64,000 bases of DNA, taken from NCBI RefSeq assembly GCF_025643595.1, contig NZ_CP102826.1, forward strand, positions 4,278,001 to 4,342,000. Reading direction: 5' to 3'. The DNA is from Saccharopolyspora rosea. GTDB lineage: Bacteria > Actinomycetota > Actinomycetes > Mycobacteriales > Pseudonocardiaceae. The notes beneath the pieces were generated by a model. The model was given only the letters and a program-made list of their open reading frames with translations, did not search any database and was not told the origin of the DNA. Every line of letters begins with the position of its first letter. The stretch's first letter is position 1. The translations under genes were made by a program, and so were the position numbers. Shown piece after piece: positions 1-8,527 of this stretch.

Positions 1-154
1 TAGCCCACGCGTCGGCCGTCGAAGATCATCCTTTCGGGGTCTTAAGATTCCGGGCGCGGCGGGCGAAGAGACGCCGCGACGATCTTGCAGGGGGCACGGC
101 CGAACCTGGGCGGAACGGCTCCCGAGGTCCGCGTGCGACTGGGAGGATGCAGGC

Positions 155-973
155 ATGAGCCAACCGGGATCCCACGACCGTCCAGCGAGCCTGGACCAGG
201 CCGAGCAGCAGCAGCTCATCCAGGAGATCGGCCGGGTGATCGCGCAGGCCCTGCCCCCTGGCTGGCACGAGGTCAACGTCGAGTACCGGGCGCTCGGTGC
301 CCACCACGAACTGGCCGCGCAACTGACCGCGCCCAACGGCACCGCCGTGCCGCTCGCACCGCCGCGGGAGGTGACCGGCCTGTTCGACCGGTTGCGGAAC
401 GGCATGTACCAGCCGGACCGCGGCACCTGGGTCAGCGCCCTGTACCGGCTGAAGCGGCCCGGCAGCTACGCGGTCGACTTCAACGGCGACTACGAGCCCG
501 CCTGGAAGAGCGCTCCCCCGCCCGAGGCGTACGCCGAGGAGCTGCGGCTGCACCCCAGGCCCGGGGCGTCGACCCCGGCGTGGCTGGCCGAGCGCGGCGG
601 CGCGCCGGGGCTGCGGACCGCGGAGGTCTTCGACGGCAGCGGGCGGCCGATCACCGAGCGGCCCGCCGTGCGGCCCGAGGAGCGCGACCAGGTCGTGGAG
701 TACCTGGAGCGCGCGCCGATCGTGCTCGCCGCGCGCAGCTACGACGCCGACCGGCTGGATCCCGAGGGCGCTGCGGCGGTGCCGATGACCTTCCACACCG
801 ACGGCACCTGGATCTGGCCCGGCGCGGTGGGCTACTACCTGCGGTGGCACGACGTGGCGCCGCAGCCCGACCTGGTGGCGCACATCCGCGAGCGCGGGTT
901 CCGGGTGCCGGAGATCGACGAGGCGACCCGCGACCGCGCGGTCGCGACGATCACCGGCGAGCCGGTGCGCTGA
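155..973 (+). CDS. YezG/DUF600-like protein with C-terminal extension
   Basis: The ATG has a GGGAGGA ribosome binding site 7 nt upstream. The product is a soluble 272-residue protein with no signal peptide or membrane segment. Its first ~120 residues resemble the YezG/DUF600 family: an N-terminal helix IQEIGRVIAQALPPGW, a strand-rich middle, then the GSYAVDFNGDYEP segment typical of that fold. YezG-type proteins are immunity proteins to polymorphic toxins in Firmicutes. The remaining ~150 residues (with an FHTDGTWIWPGAVGYYL stretch) I cannot assign. No toxin gene is adjacent, so an immunity role is inference. It lies 10 nt upstream of the amidohydrolase and may be cotranscribed with it. Family call is by eye and tentative. 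Confidence 0.55.
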   Translation: MSQPGSHDRPASLDQAEQQQLIQEIGRVIAQALPPGWHEVNVEYRALGAHHELAAQLTAPNGTAVPLAPPREVTGLFDRLRNGMYQPDRGTWVSALYRLKRPGSYAVDFNGDYEPAWKSAPPPEAYAEELRLHPRPGASTPAWLAERGGAPGLRTAEVFDGSGRPITERPAVRPEERDQVVEYLERAPIVLAARSYDADRLDPEGAAAVPMTFHTDGTWIWPGAVGYYLRWHDVAPQPDLVAHIRERGFRVPEIDEATRDRAVATITGEPVR

Positions 974-983
974 CCGCGGGCCG

Positions 984-2606
984 ATGTCCGCCGACACCGC
1001 CGAGGTGGCCTTCGTGGGCGGCCCGGTGGCCACGATGGACGCCGCCCGGTCGTTCAGCGACGCGGTCGCGGTGCGGGGCGGGCGGATCACCGCGGTCGGG
1101 CGGTCCGCGGTGCGCGAGCGCGTCGGCCCGGCCACCGACGTGGTCGAGCTGCGGGGCCGGTTGCTGCTGCCCGGCTTCCACGACGCCCACGCGCACCCCG
1201 TCTACGGCGGTCTGGAGCGGTTGCGCTGCGACCTGACCGGTGCCGAGGACGCGCGCGAGTGCCTGCGGCTGATCGCCGAGCACGTGCGCGCGCGGCCGGG
1301 GCCCGGCTGGGTGCTGGGCGGCGGCTGGGACATGGGCTGGTTCCCGGGCGGGACGCCGAGCCGGTGGGACCTCGACCGGATCACCGGTGACCGGCCCGCC
1401 TACCTGCTCAACCGCGACCACCACGGGGCGTGGGTCAACAGCGCGGCGCTGCGGCTGGCGGGCATCGACCGGGACACCCCCGACCCGGCCGACGGCCGGA
1501 TCGAACGCGACGCCGACGGGCACCCGTCCGGCGTGCTGCACGAGGGCGCGACCCGGCTGCTCACCCCCGCGCTGGCGCCCACCAGCCCCCAGGAGTACCT
1601 GGCCGGACTCCTCGAAGGGCAGCGCCACCTGCGGGAACGCGGCGTGACGATGTGGCACGACGCGATCGTCGGTCCGTACCTGGGCTACGACGACACGCTG
1701 GAGACCTACCTTGCGGCCGACTCGCGGGGACTGCTCACCGGCAAGGTGCGCGGCGCGCTGTGGTGGGACCGCGACCGCGGCACCGGGCAGCTCGACGGGC
1801 TCCGGCAGCGGCGGCGGGCGCGCGGTCGGCACTTCCGCGCCGACGCGGTCAAGATCATGCAGGACGGGGTGTGCGAGAACTGCACCGCCGCGATGTTGCT
1901 GCCATACCTGGGAAGTCGCGGCAGCGGACTGTCCTTCGTGGACTCCGCGGAGCTGGCCGCCGCGGTCCGGGAGCTGGACGCCGAGGGATTCCAGTTGCAC
2001 TTCCACGCCATCGGCGACCGCGCGGTGCGCGACGTGCTCGACGCGCTGGCCGGGGCCCGCGACCGCAACGGCGCCAACGACCTGCGGCACCAGATCGCGC
2101 ACGTGCAGGTCGTGCACCCCAGCGACATCCCGCGCTTCCACGAACTCCGCGTCACGGCGGTGGTCCAGGCGCTGTGGGCGGTCAACGACGCGGCGATGAC
2201 CGAGCTGACCGTGCCGCGCCTGGGCCACCGGCGCGCCGGCTGGCAGTACCCGTTCCGATCGCTGCGCGCGGCGGGCGCGGTGCTGGCCGCGGGCAGCGAC
2301 TGGCCGGTGTCCGAAGCGGACCCGATGCTCGCGGTGCACGCGGCGGTCAACCGCCGGGAACCGGGCAGCGACGCCGAACCGTTCCTGCCCGAGCAGGGCA
2401 TCGACCTCGTCGACGCGCTGGCCGCCTACACCGCGGGCAGCGCGTGGGTGAACCACCTCGACGCCGAGACCGGTTCGATCGAGGTCGGCAAGGCCGCGGA
2501 TCTCGTGGTCCTGGACCGCGACCCGTTCGCCGAGCCCGCCGCGGAGATCGGCGACGCGCTGGTGGACCTCACCATGGTCGACGGGGTCGTGGTGCACGAG
2601 CGCTGA
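984..2606 (+). CDS. YtcJ-type metal-dependent amidohydrolase (amidohydrolase_3)
   Basis: A cytosolic 540-residue protein of the amidohydrolase superfamily, YtcJ branch. These enzymes hydrolyse C-N bonds in amides or cyclic ureides using a TIM-barrel metal centre; the substrate is unknown. The N-terminal beta-sandwich leads into the metal motif PGFHDAHAHP (HxH, about residue 70). The later barrel ligands are visible as LHFHAIGDRA, the QIAHVQV strand and the SDWPVS aspartate. The C-terminal GSIEVGKAADLVVLDRDP returns to the sandwich domain, as in all YtcJ proteins. Length is normal. A second, exported member of the family lies at 50423-52126. Start is the ATG 10 nt after the preceding stop. Confidence 0.85.
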   Translation: MSADTAEVAFVGGPVATMDAARSFSDAVAVRGGRITAVGRSAVRERVGPATDVVELRGRLLLPGFHDAHAHPVYGGLERLRCDLTGAEDARECLRLIAEHVRARPGPGWVLGGGWDMGWFPGGTPSRWDLDRITGDRPAYLLNRDHHGAWVNSAALRLAGIDRDTPDPADGRIERDADGHPSGVLHEGATRLLTPALAPTSPQEYLAGLLEGQRHLRERGVTMWHDAIVGPYLGYDDTLETYLAADSRGLLTGKVRGALWWDRDRGTGQLDGLRQRRRARGRHFRADAVKIMQDGVCENCTAAMLLPYLGSRGSGLSFVDSAELAAAVRELDAEGFQLHFHAIGDRAVRDVLDALAGARDRNGANDLRHQIAHVQVVHPSDIPRFHELRVTAVVQALWAVNDAAMTELTVPRLGHRRAGWQYPFRSLRAAGAVLAAGSDWPVSEADPMLAVHAAVNRREPGSDAEPFLPEQGIDLVDALAAYTAGSAWVNHLDAETGSIEVGKAADLVVLDRDPFAEPAAEIGDALVDLTMVDGVVVHER

Positions 2607-2619
2607 ACGCGCCGCGCGG

Positions 2620-3426
2620 TCAGCGCCGCGCCCCGGACAGCGCGGCGTAGGCGGCGCGGCCGAGATCGGCGATGGCCGCGCAGGCCGGGCCGCCCCGGAC
2701 GCCGCGAAACAGCTCGTCGTCGAGCCCGTCGACCAGCACCGCCACCACCGCCCGCGGCCGGTCGGGACCGAGCAGCCCCACGTCGTGGCGCAGGCCGTCG
2801 AGTTCGCCGGTCTTGTTCCAGCAGCGCGCACCGTCCGGCAGGCGGGCGGGCAGCCGGTCGCGGACCTGCTGGCGGGACAGCACGTCGAGGGCGTGCCGGG
2901 TGAGGTCCGCGGGCAGCGCCGCTCCGGTGGCCAGCGCGTCGAGGACGCGGGCCTGGTCGAGGGCGGTGGTCTCGTTGCGGCCGGGTGCGTGCACGTCCAT
3001 CAGGCGGCGCTGCACCCGGGTGGCCGTGCAGCCCAGGTCCTCGGCGCAGGCCCGGATCGCGTCGAAGCCGACGACGTCGATGACCGCGTTGGTCGCGGCG
3101 TTGTCGCTGATCACGATCATCAGCGCGATCAGGTCGGCGAGCTGGAGCCGGTGCACCCCGCGCAGTTCGCGCAGCACCCCGAAGCCACCAGCGCGCTCGG
3201 CCGGCAGCCCCACCTCGGTGTCCAGCGCGATCCGGCCGTCGCGCACCTCGCGCAGCGCGGCGATCATGGTGAGGACCTTGATCGTGCTGGCCGCGTGGAC
3301 GACGCGTTCGGCGTCGTGCAGGACGGGTTCGCGCTCGTCGAGGTCCCAGGCGGCGAAGCTGACCCGGCCGGGGAAACCCGACCAGTCCAGCGATGCCCGC
3401 AGCCGATCGGCGAATCCCATGACCAC
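2620..3426 (-). CDS. class A beta-lactamase-like serine hydrolase, cytosolic
   Basis: This 268-residue protein has the three signature motifs of the beta-lactamase/transpeptidase fold: STIK (SxxK nucleophile, about residue 47), ISDNAATN (SDN) and NKTGE (KTG). It fits the Beta-lactamase2 group. No signal peptide is present, which is odd for a beta-lactamase and argues for another hydrolase role. In the omega-loop region it reads APGRNETTALD, where relatives have GREN-x-TTA, so the deacylating glutamate is shifted or missing. The GTG at 3426 is used here, but the ATG two codons later has a GGGGGTGG run at better spacing and may be the true start. Antibiotic resistance should not be assumed. Confidence 0.75.
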   Translation of the reverse strand: MVMGFADRLRASLDWSGFPGRVSFAAWDLDEREPVLHDAERVVHAASTIKVLTMIAALREVRDGRIALDTEVGLPAERAGGFGVLRELRGVHRLQLADLIALMIVISDNAATNAVIDVVGFDAIRACAEDLGCTATRVQRRLMDVHAPGRNETTALDQARVLDALATGAALPADLTRHALDVLSRQQVRDRLPARLPDGARCWNKTGELDGLRHDVGLLGPDRPRAVVAVLVDGLDDELFRGVRGGPACAAIADLGRAAYAALSGARR

Positions 3427-3488
3427 CCCCGCGGCATCGACGGCCCCCGCGACGATAGCCGATCACGTCCACTGCGGACAGAGCGCGG

Positions 3489-4439
3489 CTACAGGGTCCC
3501 GAGGACCGCGTGGGCGGCTGCCGCGTCCTGCACGCCGATGCCGACGCTGTTGTAGAAGACCAGGTCGCCGTCGTCGGTGCGGCCGGGCCGGTCGCCGACG
3601 AGGACCTCGCCGAGGGAGCGCAGGTCCGCGCGGGTCAGGTCGCCGCGGTCGAGGGCGTGCGCGATCGGGCCGGCGTGCGCGACGGCGGTGTCCACGTCGT
3701 CGACGACGACCGCGGCGGCGCGGCGGACGAGCTCGGCGTCCACCTCGCGCCGGTGGTGCTCGAAACTGCCGACGCTGATCACCGTGGCGCCGTCGGCCAG
3801 CGACGACGTCGCGACCACCGGTTCGGCGCTGAGCGTGCAGGTGGCGACCAGCGGTGCGCCGCGCACGGCCGCGTCCGCGTCGGCGACCGGGTGCACCGGG
3901 ACGTCCAGTTCGGCGGTCAGCTCGGCGGCCGCGGCCTCGCGGCGGTGCCGGTCGCGGCCGAAGATCCGGACCTCGCGCAGCGGGCGGACCCGGGCGAGCG
4001 CGCGGACGTGCGCCCGCGCCTGCACGCCGGAGCCGATCACCGCCAGCACGTCCGCGGACGCCGGGGCGAGGACGTCGGCGGCCACGGCGCTGCCCGCGGC
4101 GGTGCGGATCTCGGTGAGCGCGGTGGCCTCCATGGTCGCCACCAGGCGACCGGTCTCGGCATCGAGGACCGACGCGGTCGCCGAGATCGTGGGCAGGCCG
4201 CGCTCGGCGTTGCCCGGGTGCACCGCCACGAGCTTGCTCACCGTGCCGTGCCGGGGCGAGAGCCTGGCCAGGTAGCTCAACGTGGAGTCCGGGCCGGTCC
4301 GGATCGCCACCTTCTCGGCGAGCTGGGCCTCGCCGCGCCCGAGCGCGGTGAACGCCCGCCGCTGCGAGTCGATCGCGGTGTCCAGGTCCAGCGCGGCCGC
4401 CACGTCGGCGTCGCTCCACGTCGTCCAGTCGGTGTGCAC
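3489..4439 (-). CDS. ornithine cyclodeaminase/mu-crystallin family protein
   Basis: A 316-residue NAD(P)-dependent enzyme of the OCD/mu-crystallin family, whose members include ornithine cyclodeaminase, alanine dehydrogenase and ketimine reductases. The Rossmann motif VIGSGVQARAHVRAL is near residue 133, preceded by the family segment TALTEIRTAAGSAVA. The C-terminal SLGEVLVGDRPGRTDDGDLVFYNSVGIGVQD is the usual closing block. Start is GTG; the nearby ATG is out of frame. It is divergent from the aldehyde dehydrogenase at 4621, with a palindrome between them, so the two may share regulation and an amino-acid substrate. Which reaction it catalyses cannot be read from sequence. Confidence 0.85.
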   Translation of the reverse strand: MHTDWTTWSDADVAAALDLDTAIDSQRRAFTALGRGEAQLAEKVAIRTGPDSTLSYLARLSPRHGTVSKLVAVHPGNAERGLPTISATASVLDAETGRLVATMEATALTEIRTAAGSAVAADVLAPASADVLAVIGSGVQARAHVRALARVRPLREVRIFGRDRHRREAAAAELTAELDVPVHPVADADAAVRGAPLVATCTLSAEPVVATSSLADGATVISVGSFEHHRREVDAELVRRAAAVVVDDVDTAVAHAGPIAHALDRGDLTRADLRSLGEVLVGDRPGRTDDGDLVFYNSVGIGVQDAAAAHAVLGTL

Positions 4440-4492
4440 GCCCGCATGGTGCCAGACGGAGATCGCCCCGAGGGCAAGCGATGCTGTCGCTC

Positions 4493-4513
4493 AGAGTGAG
4501 CAGAAATCACTCT
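4493..4513. promoter_or_regulatory. operator-like palindrome in divergent intergenic region
   Basis: Arms AGAGTGA and TCACTCT are perfectly inverted across a 7-nt spacer. The site sits in the 181-bp gap between the divergent ornithine-cyclodeaminase-like gene and the aldehyde dehydrogenase. Its size suits a dimeric regulator; the LysR protein at 8528 in the same cluster is one candidate. Binding is inference. Confidence 0.4.
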
Positions 4514-4620
4514 TCTGATTCTCGGCTGGTCCGGCGGGGAGCATCTACGGTGATCCGTGCGGCGGACGTGGCCTGCGGCACACGGCGCCGGGCGTACTCC
4601 CCACGAGCAGGAAGAGGTGC

Positions 4621-6198
4621 ATGTCGGTGCAGTCGACGTTGAGCTCCGTGATCGGTCCGGCGGACACGGCCGACGGCGGAGGCGAGTACCTGTCGCGCAA
4701 CCCGGCGAACCTCGACGACGTGGTGGCGCGGGTCCGGCTCGGCGGCCCCGGCGCGCTGCCCGCCGCCGCCGAGCGCGCGCAGCGGGCGCAGCGGGAGTGG
4801 GCGCAGGTCCCGGCTCCGGTGCGCGGCCGGGTGATCGCCGGGATGGGGCGGCTGGTGGAGGCCAACAAGGAGTCGTTGGCGCGGCTGGTGACCCGGGAGA
4901 TCGGCAAGCCCTACACCGAGGCGCTCGGCGAGGTGCAGGAGATCATCGACACCTGCGACTTCTTCCTCGGCGAGGGGCGGCGGCTCTACGGCCAGACGGT
5001 GCCCTCGGAGATGCCGGACAAGCAGCTGTTCACCTTCCGGGTGCCGGTCGGGGTGGCGGCGGTGATCACCGCGGGCAACTTCCCGGTCGCGGTGCCGTCC
5101 TGGTACATGGTCCCGGCGCTGCTGTGCGGCAACGCCGTGGTGTGGAAGCCTGCCGAGTACGCCGCGGCGACGGCGCGGGCGCTGTCCGAGCTGGCGTGGC
5201 GGGCCGGGGTGCCGCGCGGGGTGCTCAACCTCGTCTACGCCGACGGCGAGGACACCTTCGCCGGGCTGGACGCGGCGCTGTCGGCGGGGACGGTGCACAA
5301 GGTCGGGTTCACCGGTTCCAGCGCGGTCGGCGCGCGGGTCGGCGAGCTGTGCGGCCGCCACCTGCAGAGCCCGTGCCTGGAGCTGGGCGGCAAGAACCCG
5401 ATGGTGGTCGCCCCGGACGCCGACCTGGACCTGGCGGTGGAGGGCGCGCTGTTCTCCGGCTGGGGCACGGCCGGGCAGCGCTGCACCTCGCTGGGCAACC
5501 TCATCGTGCACCGCGACGTGCACGGCGAGTTCGTGCGGCGGCTGGACGACGCGCTGCGCTCGGCGGCGATCGGCGACCCGACCGGCGACGTGCTCTACGG
5601 CCCGCTGCTGGACCAGAAGTTCGCCGACAACTTCGAGTCCATTCTGGACACCGTCGCCGCGCACCACACCGCGCTCGGCTCCGACGGCGTGGGCCGGATC
5701 GGCGATTCCGCGCCGCGCAAGGGTTTCCAGGGCGATCCGTCGACCGGGTTGTACTACCACCCGGTGCTGCTGGACGGGGTGCGGCCGGACGACCACGTGT
5801 TCCGGCAGGAGACCTTCGGGCCGATCGTCGGCGTCACCACCTACGAGACCCTGGACGAGGCGATCGAGCTGGGCAACGCGCCCGGCTACGGGCTGTCCGC
5901 CGCCATCTACACCACCGACCCGGCCACCGCGTTCCGGTTCCGGCAGGGCATCGGCGCGGGCATGGTCAGCGTCAACAACTCCACCTCGGGCGCGGAGGCG
6001 CACCTGCCGTTCGGCGGCAACGGGCGCTCCGGCAACGGCAGCCGGCAGTCCGGGATCTGGGTGCTCGACCAGTTCACCCGCTGGCAGTCGTTGAACTGGG
6101 ACTTCTCCGGGAAGTTGCAGAAGGCGCAGATGGACGTGGCCACGGTGGAACCGGAGCTGGACTACCGGCTGCCCGCCGAGCTCGGCGGTGACCGGTGA
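4621..6198 (+). CDS. aldehyde dehydrogenase family protein
   Basis: A full-length (525 residues) NAD(P)-dependent aldehyde dehydrogenase. The catalytic cysteine is Cys288 in GTAGQRCTS and the general-base glutamate is Glu254 in ELGGKNP. The C-terminal ETFGPIVGV and LPFGGNGRSG blocks are present. The GTAGQRCTS context and the long C-terminal tail after residue 480 resemble the ALDH7/semialdehyde dehydrogenase group, so an amino-acid-derived semialdehyde is a reasonable substrate guess. The stop overlaps the next gene's GTG start by 4 nt (GTGA), implying translational coupling with the FAD oxidase: an amine oxidase making an aldehyde and this enzyme oxidising it to an acid is a coherent pair. 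Confidence 0.9.
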   Translation: MSVQSTLSSVIGPADTADGGGEYLSRNPANLDDVVARVRLGGPGALPAAAERAQRAQREWAQVPAPVRGRVIAGMGRLVEANKESLARLVTREIGKPYTEALGEVQEIIDTCDFFLGEGRRLYGQTVPSEMPDKQLFTFRVPVGVAAVITAGNFPVAVPSWYMVPALLCGNAVVWKPAEYAAATARALSELAWRAGVPRGVLNLVYADGEDTFAGLDAALSAGTVHKVGFTGSSAVGARVGELCGRHLQSPCLELGGKNPMVVAPDADLDLAVEGALFSGWGTAGQRCTSLGNLIVHRDVHGEFVRRLDDALRSAAIGDPTGDVLYGPLLDQKFADNFESILDTVAAHHTALGSDGVGRIGDSAPRKGFQGDPSTGLYYHPVLLDGVRPDDHVFRQETFGPIVGVTTYETLDEAIELGNAPGYGLSAAIYTTDPATAFRFRQGIGAGMVSVNNSTSGAEAHLPFGGNGRSGNGSRQSGIWVLDQFTRWQSLNWDFSGKLQKAQMDVATVEPELDYRLPAELGGDR

Positions 6199-7346
6199 CC
6201 GGACTGCCGCGGCGCGCCGACGTCGTCGTGGTCGGCGGCGGGGTGGTGGGCGTGAGCACCGCCTTCCACCTCGCCGAGGCGGGCGTCGACGTGCTGCTGC
6301 TGGAACGCGACGAGCTGGGCTCGGGCAGCACGAGCAAGGCGGCGGGCGGAGTGCGGGCGCAGTTCTCCGACCCGGTCAACATCGAACTGGGGCGGCGCAG
6401 CCTGCGCGCCTTCGAGGACTTCGCCCGCCGTCCCGGCGGGGAGATCGACCTCAAGCAGCACGGCTACCTGTTCCTGCTGTCCGACCCCGCCGACGTCGCC
6501 GCGTTCGAGGACGGCGTGCGGGTGCAGAACGAACTGGGCGTGCCGAGCACGATGCTGACGGTGGCCGAGGCGTGCGCGCTGTCGCCGTACGTCGTCGGCG
6601 ACGGGCTGCTGGCCGCCGCCTTCTCCCCCACCGACGGGCACTGCACGCCGGAGGCCGTGGTGCAGGGTTACGCGCAGGGCGCGCGGCGGCTCGGGGCGGT
6701 GCTCCGGCGGCACTGCGCGGTCACCGGGATCGACGTCCGCGACGGGCGGATCGGCGCGGTGCGCACCGCCGACGGCGAGGTGGAAACGTCCACTGTGGTC
6801 TGCGCGGCGGGCGCGTGGTCGGCCGAGGTCGGCGCGATGGCCGGGGTCGAGCTGCCGGTGCGCCCGCTGCGGCGGCAGATCCTGGTCACCGAACCGGTCG
6901 CGGACCTGCCGCCCCGGCTGCCGTTCACCATCGACTTCGCCACCAGCTTCTACTTCCACGACGAGGGACCGGCGCTGCTGGTGGGCATGTCCGACCCGGA
7001 CGAGGAGCACGGTTTCCGGCTGGGCACCGACGGCCGCTGGCTGGCGCGGTTGTCGGAGGCGGTGTCCCGCCGGGCGCCGCGGCTGGCCGACCTCGGTGTC
7101 GCGCACCGGTGGGCCGGGCTGTACGAGGTCACCCCCGACCACAACGCGCTGGTCGGCACGGCCGGGTCACCGGCCGGTTTCCACTACGCCACCGGGTTTT
7201 CCGGGCACGGTTTCCTCCAGGGGCCCGCGGTCGGCGAGGTCGTGCGCGATCTCGTGCTCGGCCGTCCACCGGTGGTCGACGTGTCCGGGCTCGACGCGCG
7301 GCGGTTCGCCGGCGCCGCGACCCGGCCCGAGCACAACTGCGTCTGA
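6195..7346 (+). CDS. FAD-dependent amine oxidoreductase (DAO family, sarcosine-oxidase-like)
   Basis: A 383-residue D-amino-acid-oxidase-fold flavoprotein. The N-terminal dinucleotide motif is VVVVGGGVVGVSTAFHLAEAG followed by the ERDELGSGST ribose-binding segment. The SKAAGGVRAQF stretch resembles the sarcosine oxidase beta-subunit/glycine oxidase branch. The C-terminal YEVTPDHNALVG and GFSGHGFLQGPAVGE are the conserved FAD-binding ending. The family oxidises secondary or primary amino groups of small amino acids with O2 or a dehydrogenase partner. The GTG start lies inside the upstream aldehyde dehydrogenase stop. N-methylglycines are a possible substrate class given the betaine island further on, but this is a guess. 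Confidence 0.85.
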   Translation: MTGLPRRADVVVVGGGVVGVSTAFHLAEAGVDVLLLERDELGSGSTSKAAGGVRAQFSDPVNIELGRRSLRAFEDFARRPGGEIDLKQHGYLFLLSDPADVAAFEDGVRVQNELGVPSTMLTVAEACALSPYVVGDGLLAAAFSPTDGHCTPEAVVQGYAQGARRLGAVLRRHCAVTGIDVRDGRIGAVRTADGEVETSTVVCAAGAWSAEVGAMAGVELPVRPLRRQILVTEPVADLPPRLPFTIDFATSFYFHDEGPALLVGMSDPDEEHGFRLGTDGRWLARLSEAVSRRAPRLADLGVAHRWAGLYEVTPDHNALVGTAGSPAGFHYATGFSGHGFLQGPAVGEVVRDLVLGRPPVVDVSGLDARRFAGAATRPEHNCV

Positions 7347-7363
7347 TCGGCGAGGAGCGCGAA

Positions 7364-8515
7364 GTGCCTGATTTGTTGCAGGAGATCGACGAGTGGGGTC
7401 CGGAGAAGGTGGTGTGCGTCTCCGACGCCCGCACCGGCATGCGCGGCGTGCTGGTCGTGGACAACACCGCCCGCGGGACCGGCAAGGGCGGCACCCGGAT
7501 GAGCCCGACCGTCACCGTCGCCGAGATCGCCCGGTTGGCGCGGGTGATGACGTGGAAGTGGGCGGCGGTCGACCTGTTCCACGGCGGCGCGAAGGCCGGG
7601 ATCATCGCCGACCCGGACTCGCCGGACAAGGAACGCATCGTGCGGGCCTTCGCGCGGCGGCTCGCCGACCAGATCCCGGCCAGCTACGTCGCCGGGCTGG
7701 ACATGGGCATGACCGAGCACGACGCGGCGATCATCCAGGACGAGCTCGGGGACCGGGGTGCGGCGGTCGGCGTGCCCGAGTCGCTGGGCGGCGTGCCCTA
7801 CGACCAGCTGGGCGTCACCGGTCACGGTGTCGCCGAGGCCGTGGACGCCGCGCTGGCGCACCGGGGTCGCAGCGCGGTGGGCGCGCGGGTGGCGTTGCAG
7901 GGCTTCGGCGCGGTCGGGGCGGCCGCCGCCCGGCGGCTGCACGAGCTGGGTGCCCAGGTCGTCGCACTCTCCACTGTGGAAGGTTCGGTGCACGATCCGG
8001 ACGGGCTCGACGTGCCGCGCTGGCTGGACGCGCGGGCCGAGTTCGGCGACGCCTGCGTGGCCAAAGCTCCCGCGCGGCAACGGGTCCCGCGCGGTGACGA
8101 ACTCGTCGTCGACTGCGACGTGCTGGTCCCGGCGGCCGGGCAGGACGTCATCGACGAGGCGCTGGCCGCCGCCGTGCGGGCTGAGTTCGTCGTGGAAGGC
8201 GCCAACCTGCCCACCACCCCGGGAGCGCGGGCGCTGCTCGCGGCGCGCGGGGTGACCGTCGTGCCGGACTTCATCGCCAACGCGGGAGGCGCCATCGCGG
8301 CCGGATTCGCGATGGACGCCCGGCATTCGGCGTTCCGCCCCGAGCCGGAGGCGATCCTGCGCACCGTGGCCGAGCGGACCCGCGGCAACACCGTTCTGGT
8401 GCTCGACACCGCGGACCGCGGCGGGACGCTGCCGCACGAGGCCGCCCGGGAACTGGCCGAGGAGCGGGTCCGCACCGCCATGCGGCTGCGCGGACGGCTG
8501 CCGGAACCCGTCTGA
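7364..8515 (+). CDS. Glu/Leu/Phe/Val dehydrogenase
   Basis: A 383-residue NAD(P)-dependent amino-acid dehydrogenase that deaminates an L-amino acid to its 2-oxoacid and ammonia. The substrate domain has GTGKGGTRMSP and the catalytic-lysine motif HGGAKAGI. The C-terminal domain has ALQGFGAVGAAAARRL (Rossmann) and VVEGANLPTTPGA. GTG at 7364 was chosen because GAGGAG sits 6 nt upstream and because the upstream reading frame is only the antisense-like shadow of the FAD oxidase. It lies 17 nt after the oxidase stop. Its product, a 2-oxoacid, is the kind of substrate used by the E1 fusion two genes downstream. Confidence 0.9.
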   Translation: MPDLLQEIDEWGPEKVVCVSDARTGMRGVLVVDNTARGTGKGGTRMSPTVTVAEIARLARVMTWKWAAVDLFHGGAKAGIIADPDSPDKERIVRAFARRLADQIPASYVAGLDMGMTEHDAAIIQDELGDRGAAVGVPESLGGVPYDQLGVTGHGVAEAVDAALAHRGRSAVGARVALQGFGAVGAAAARRLHELGAQVVALSTVEGSVHDPDGLDVPRWLDARAEFGDACVAKAPARQRVPRGDELVVDCDVLVPAAGQDVIDEALAAAVRAEFVVEGANLPTTPGARALLAARGVTVVPDFIANAGGAIAAGFAMDARHSAFRPEPEAILRTVAERTRGNTVLVLDTADRGGTLPHEAARELAEERVRTAMRLRGRLPEPV

Positions 8516-8527
8516 GAAGAGGTCGGC

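Noticed and set aside
951-2831. Long open frames opposite or out of frame with the amidohydrolase and most other genes
   Set aside because: They are Arg/Ala/Pro/Gly-rich shadows produced by GC-rich third positions; they lack family motifs and ribosome binding sites, while the opposite strand carries recognisable proteins.
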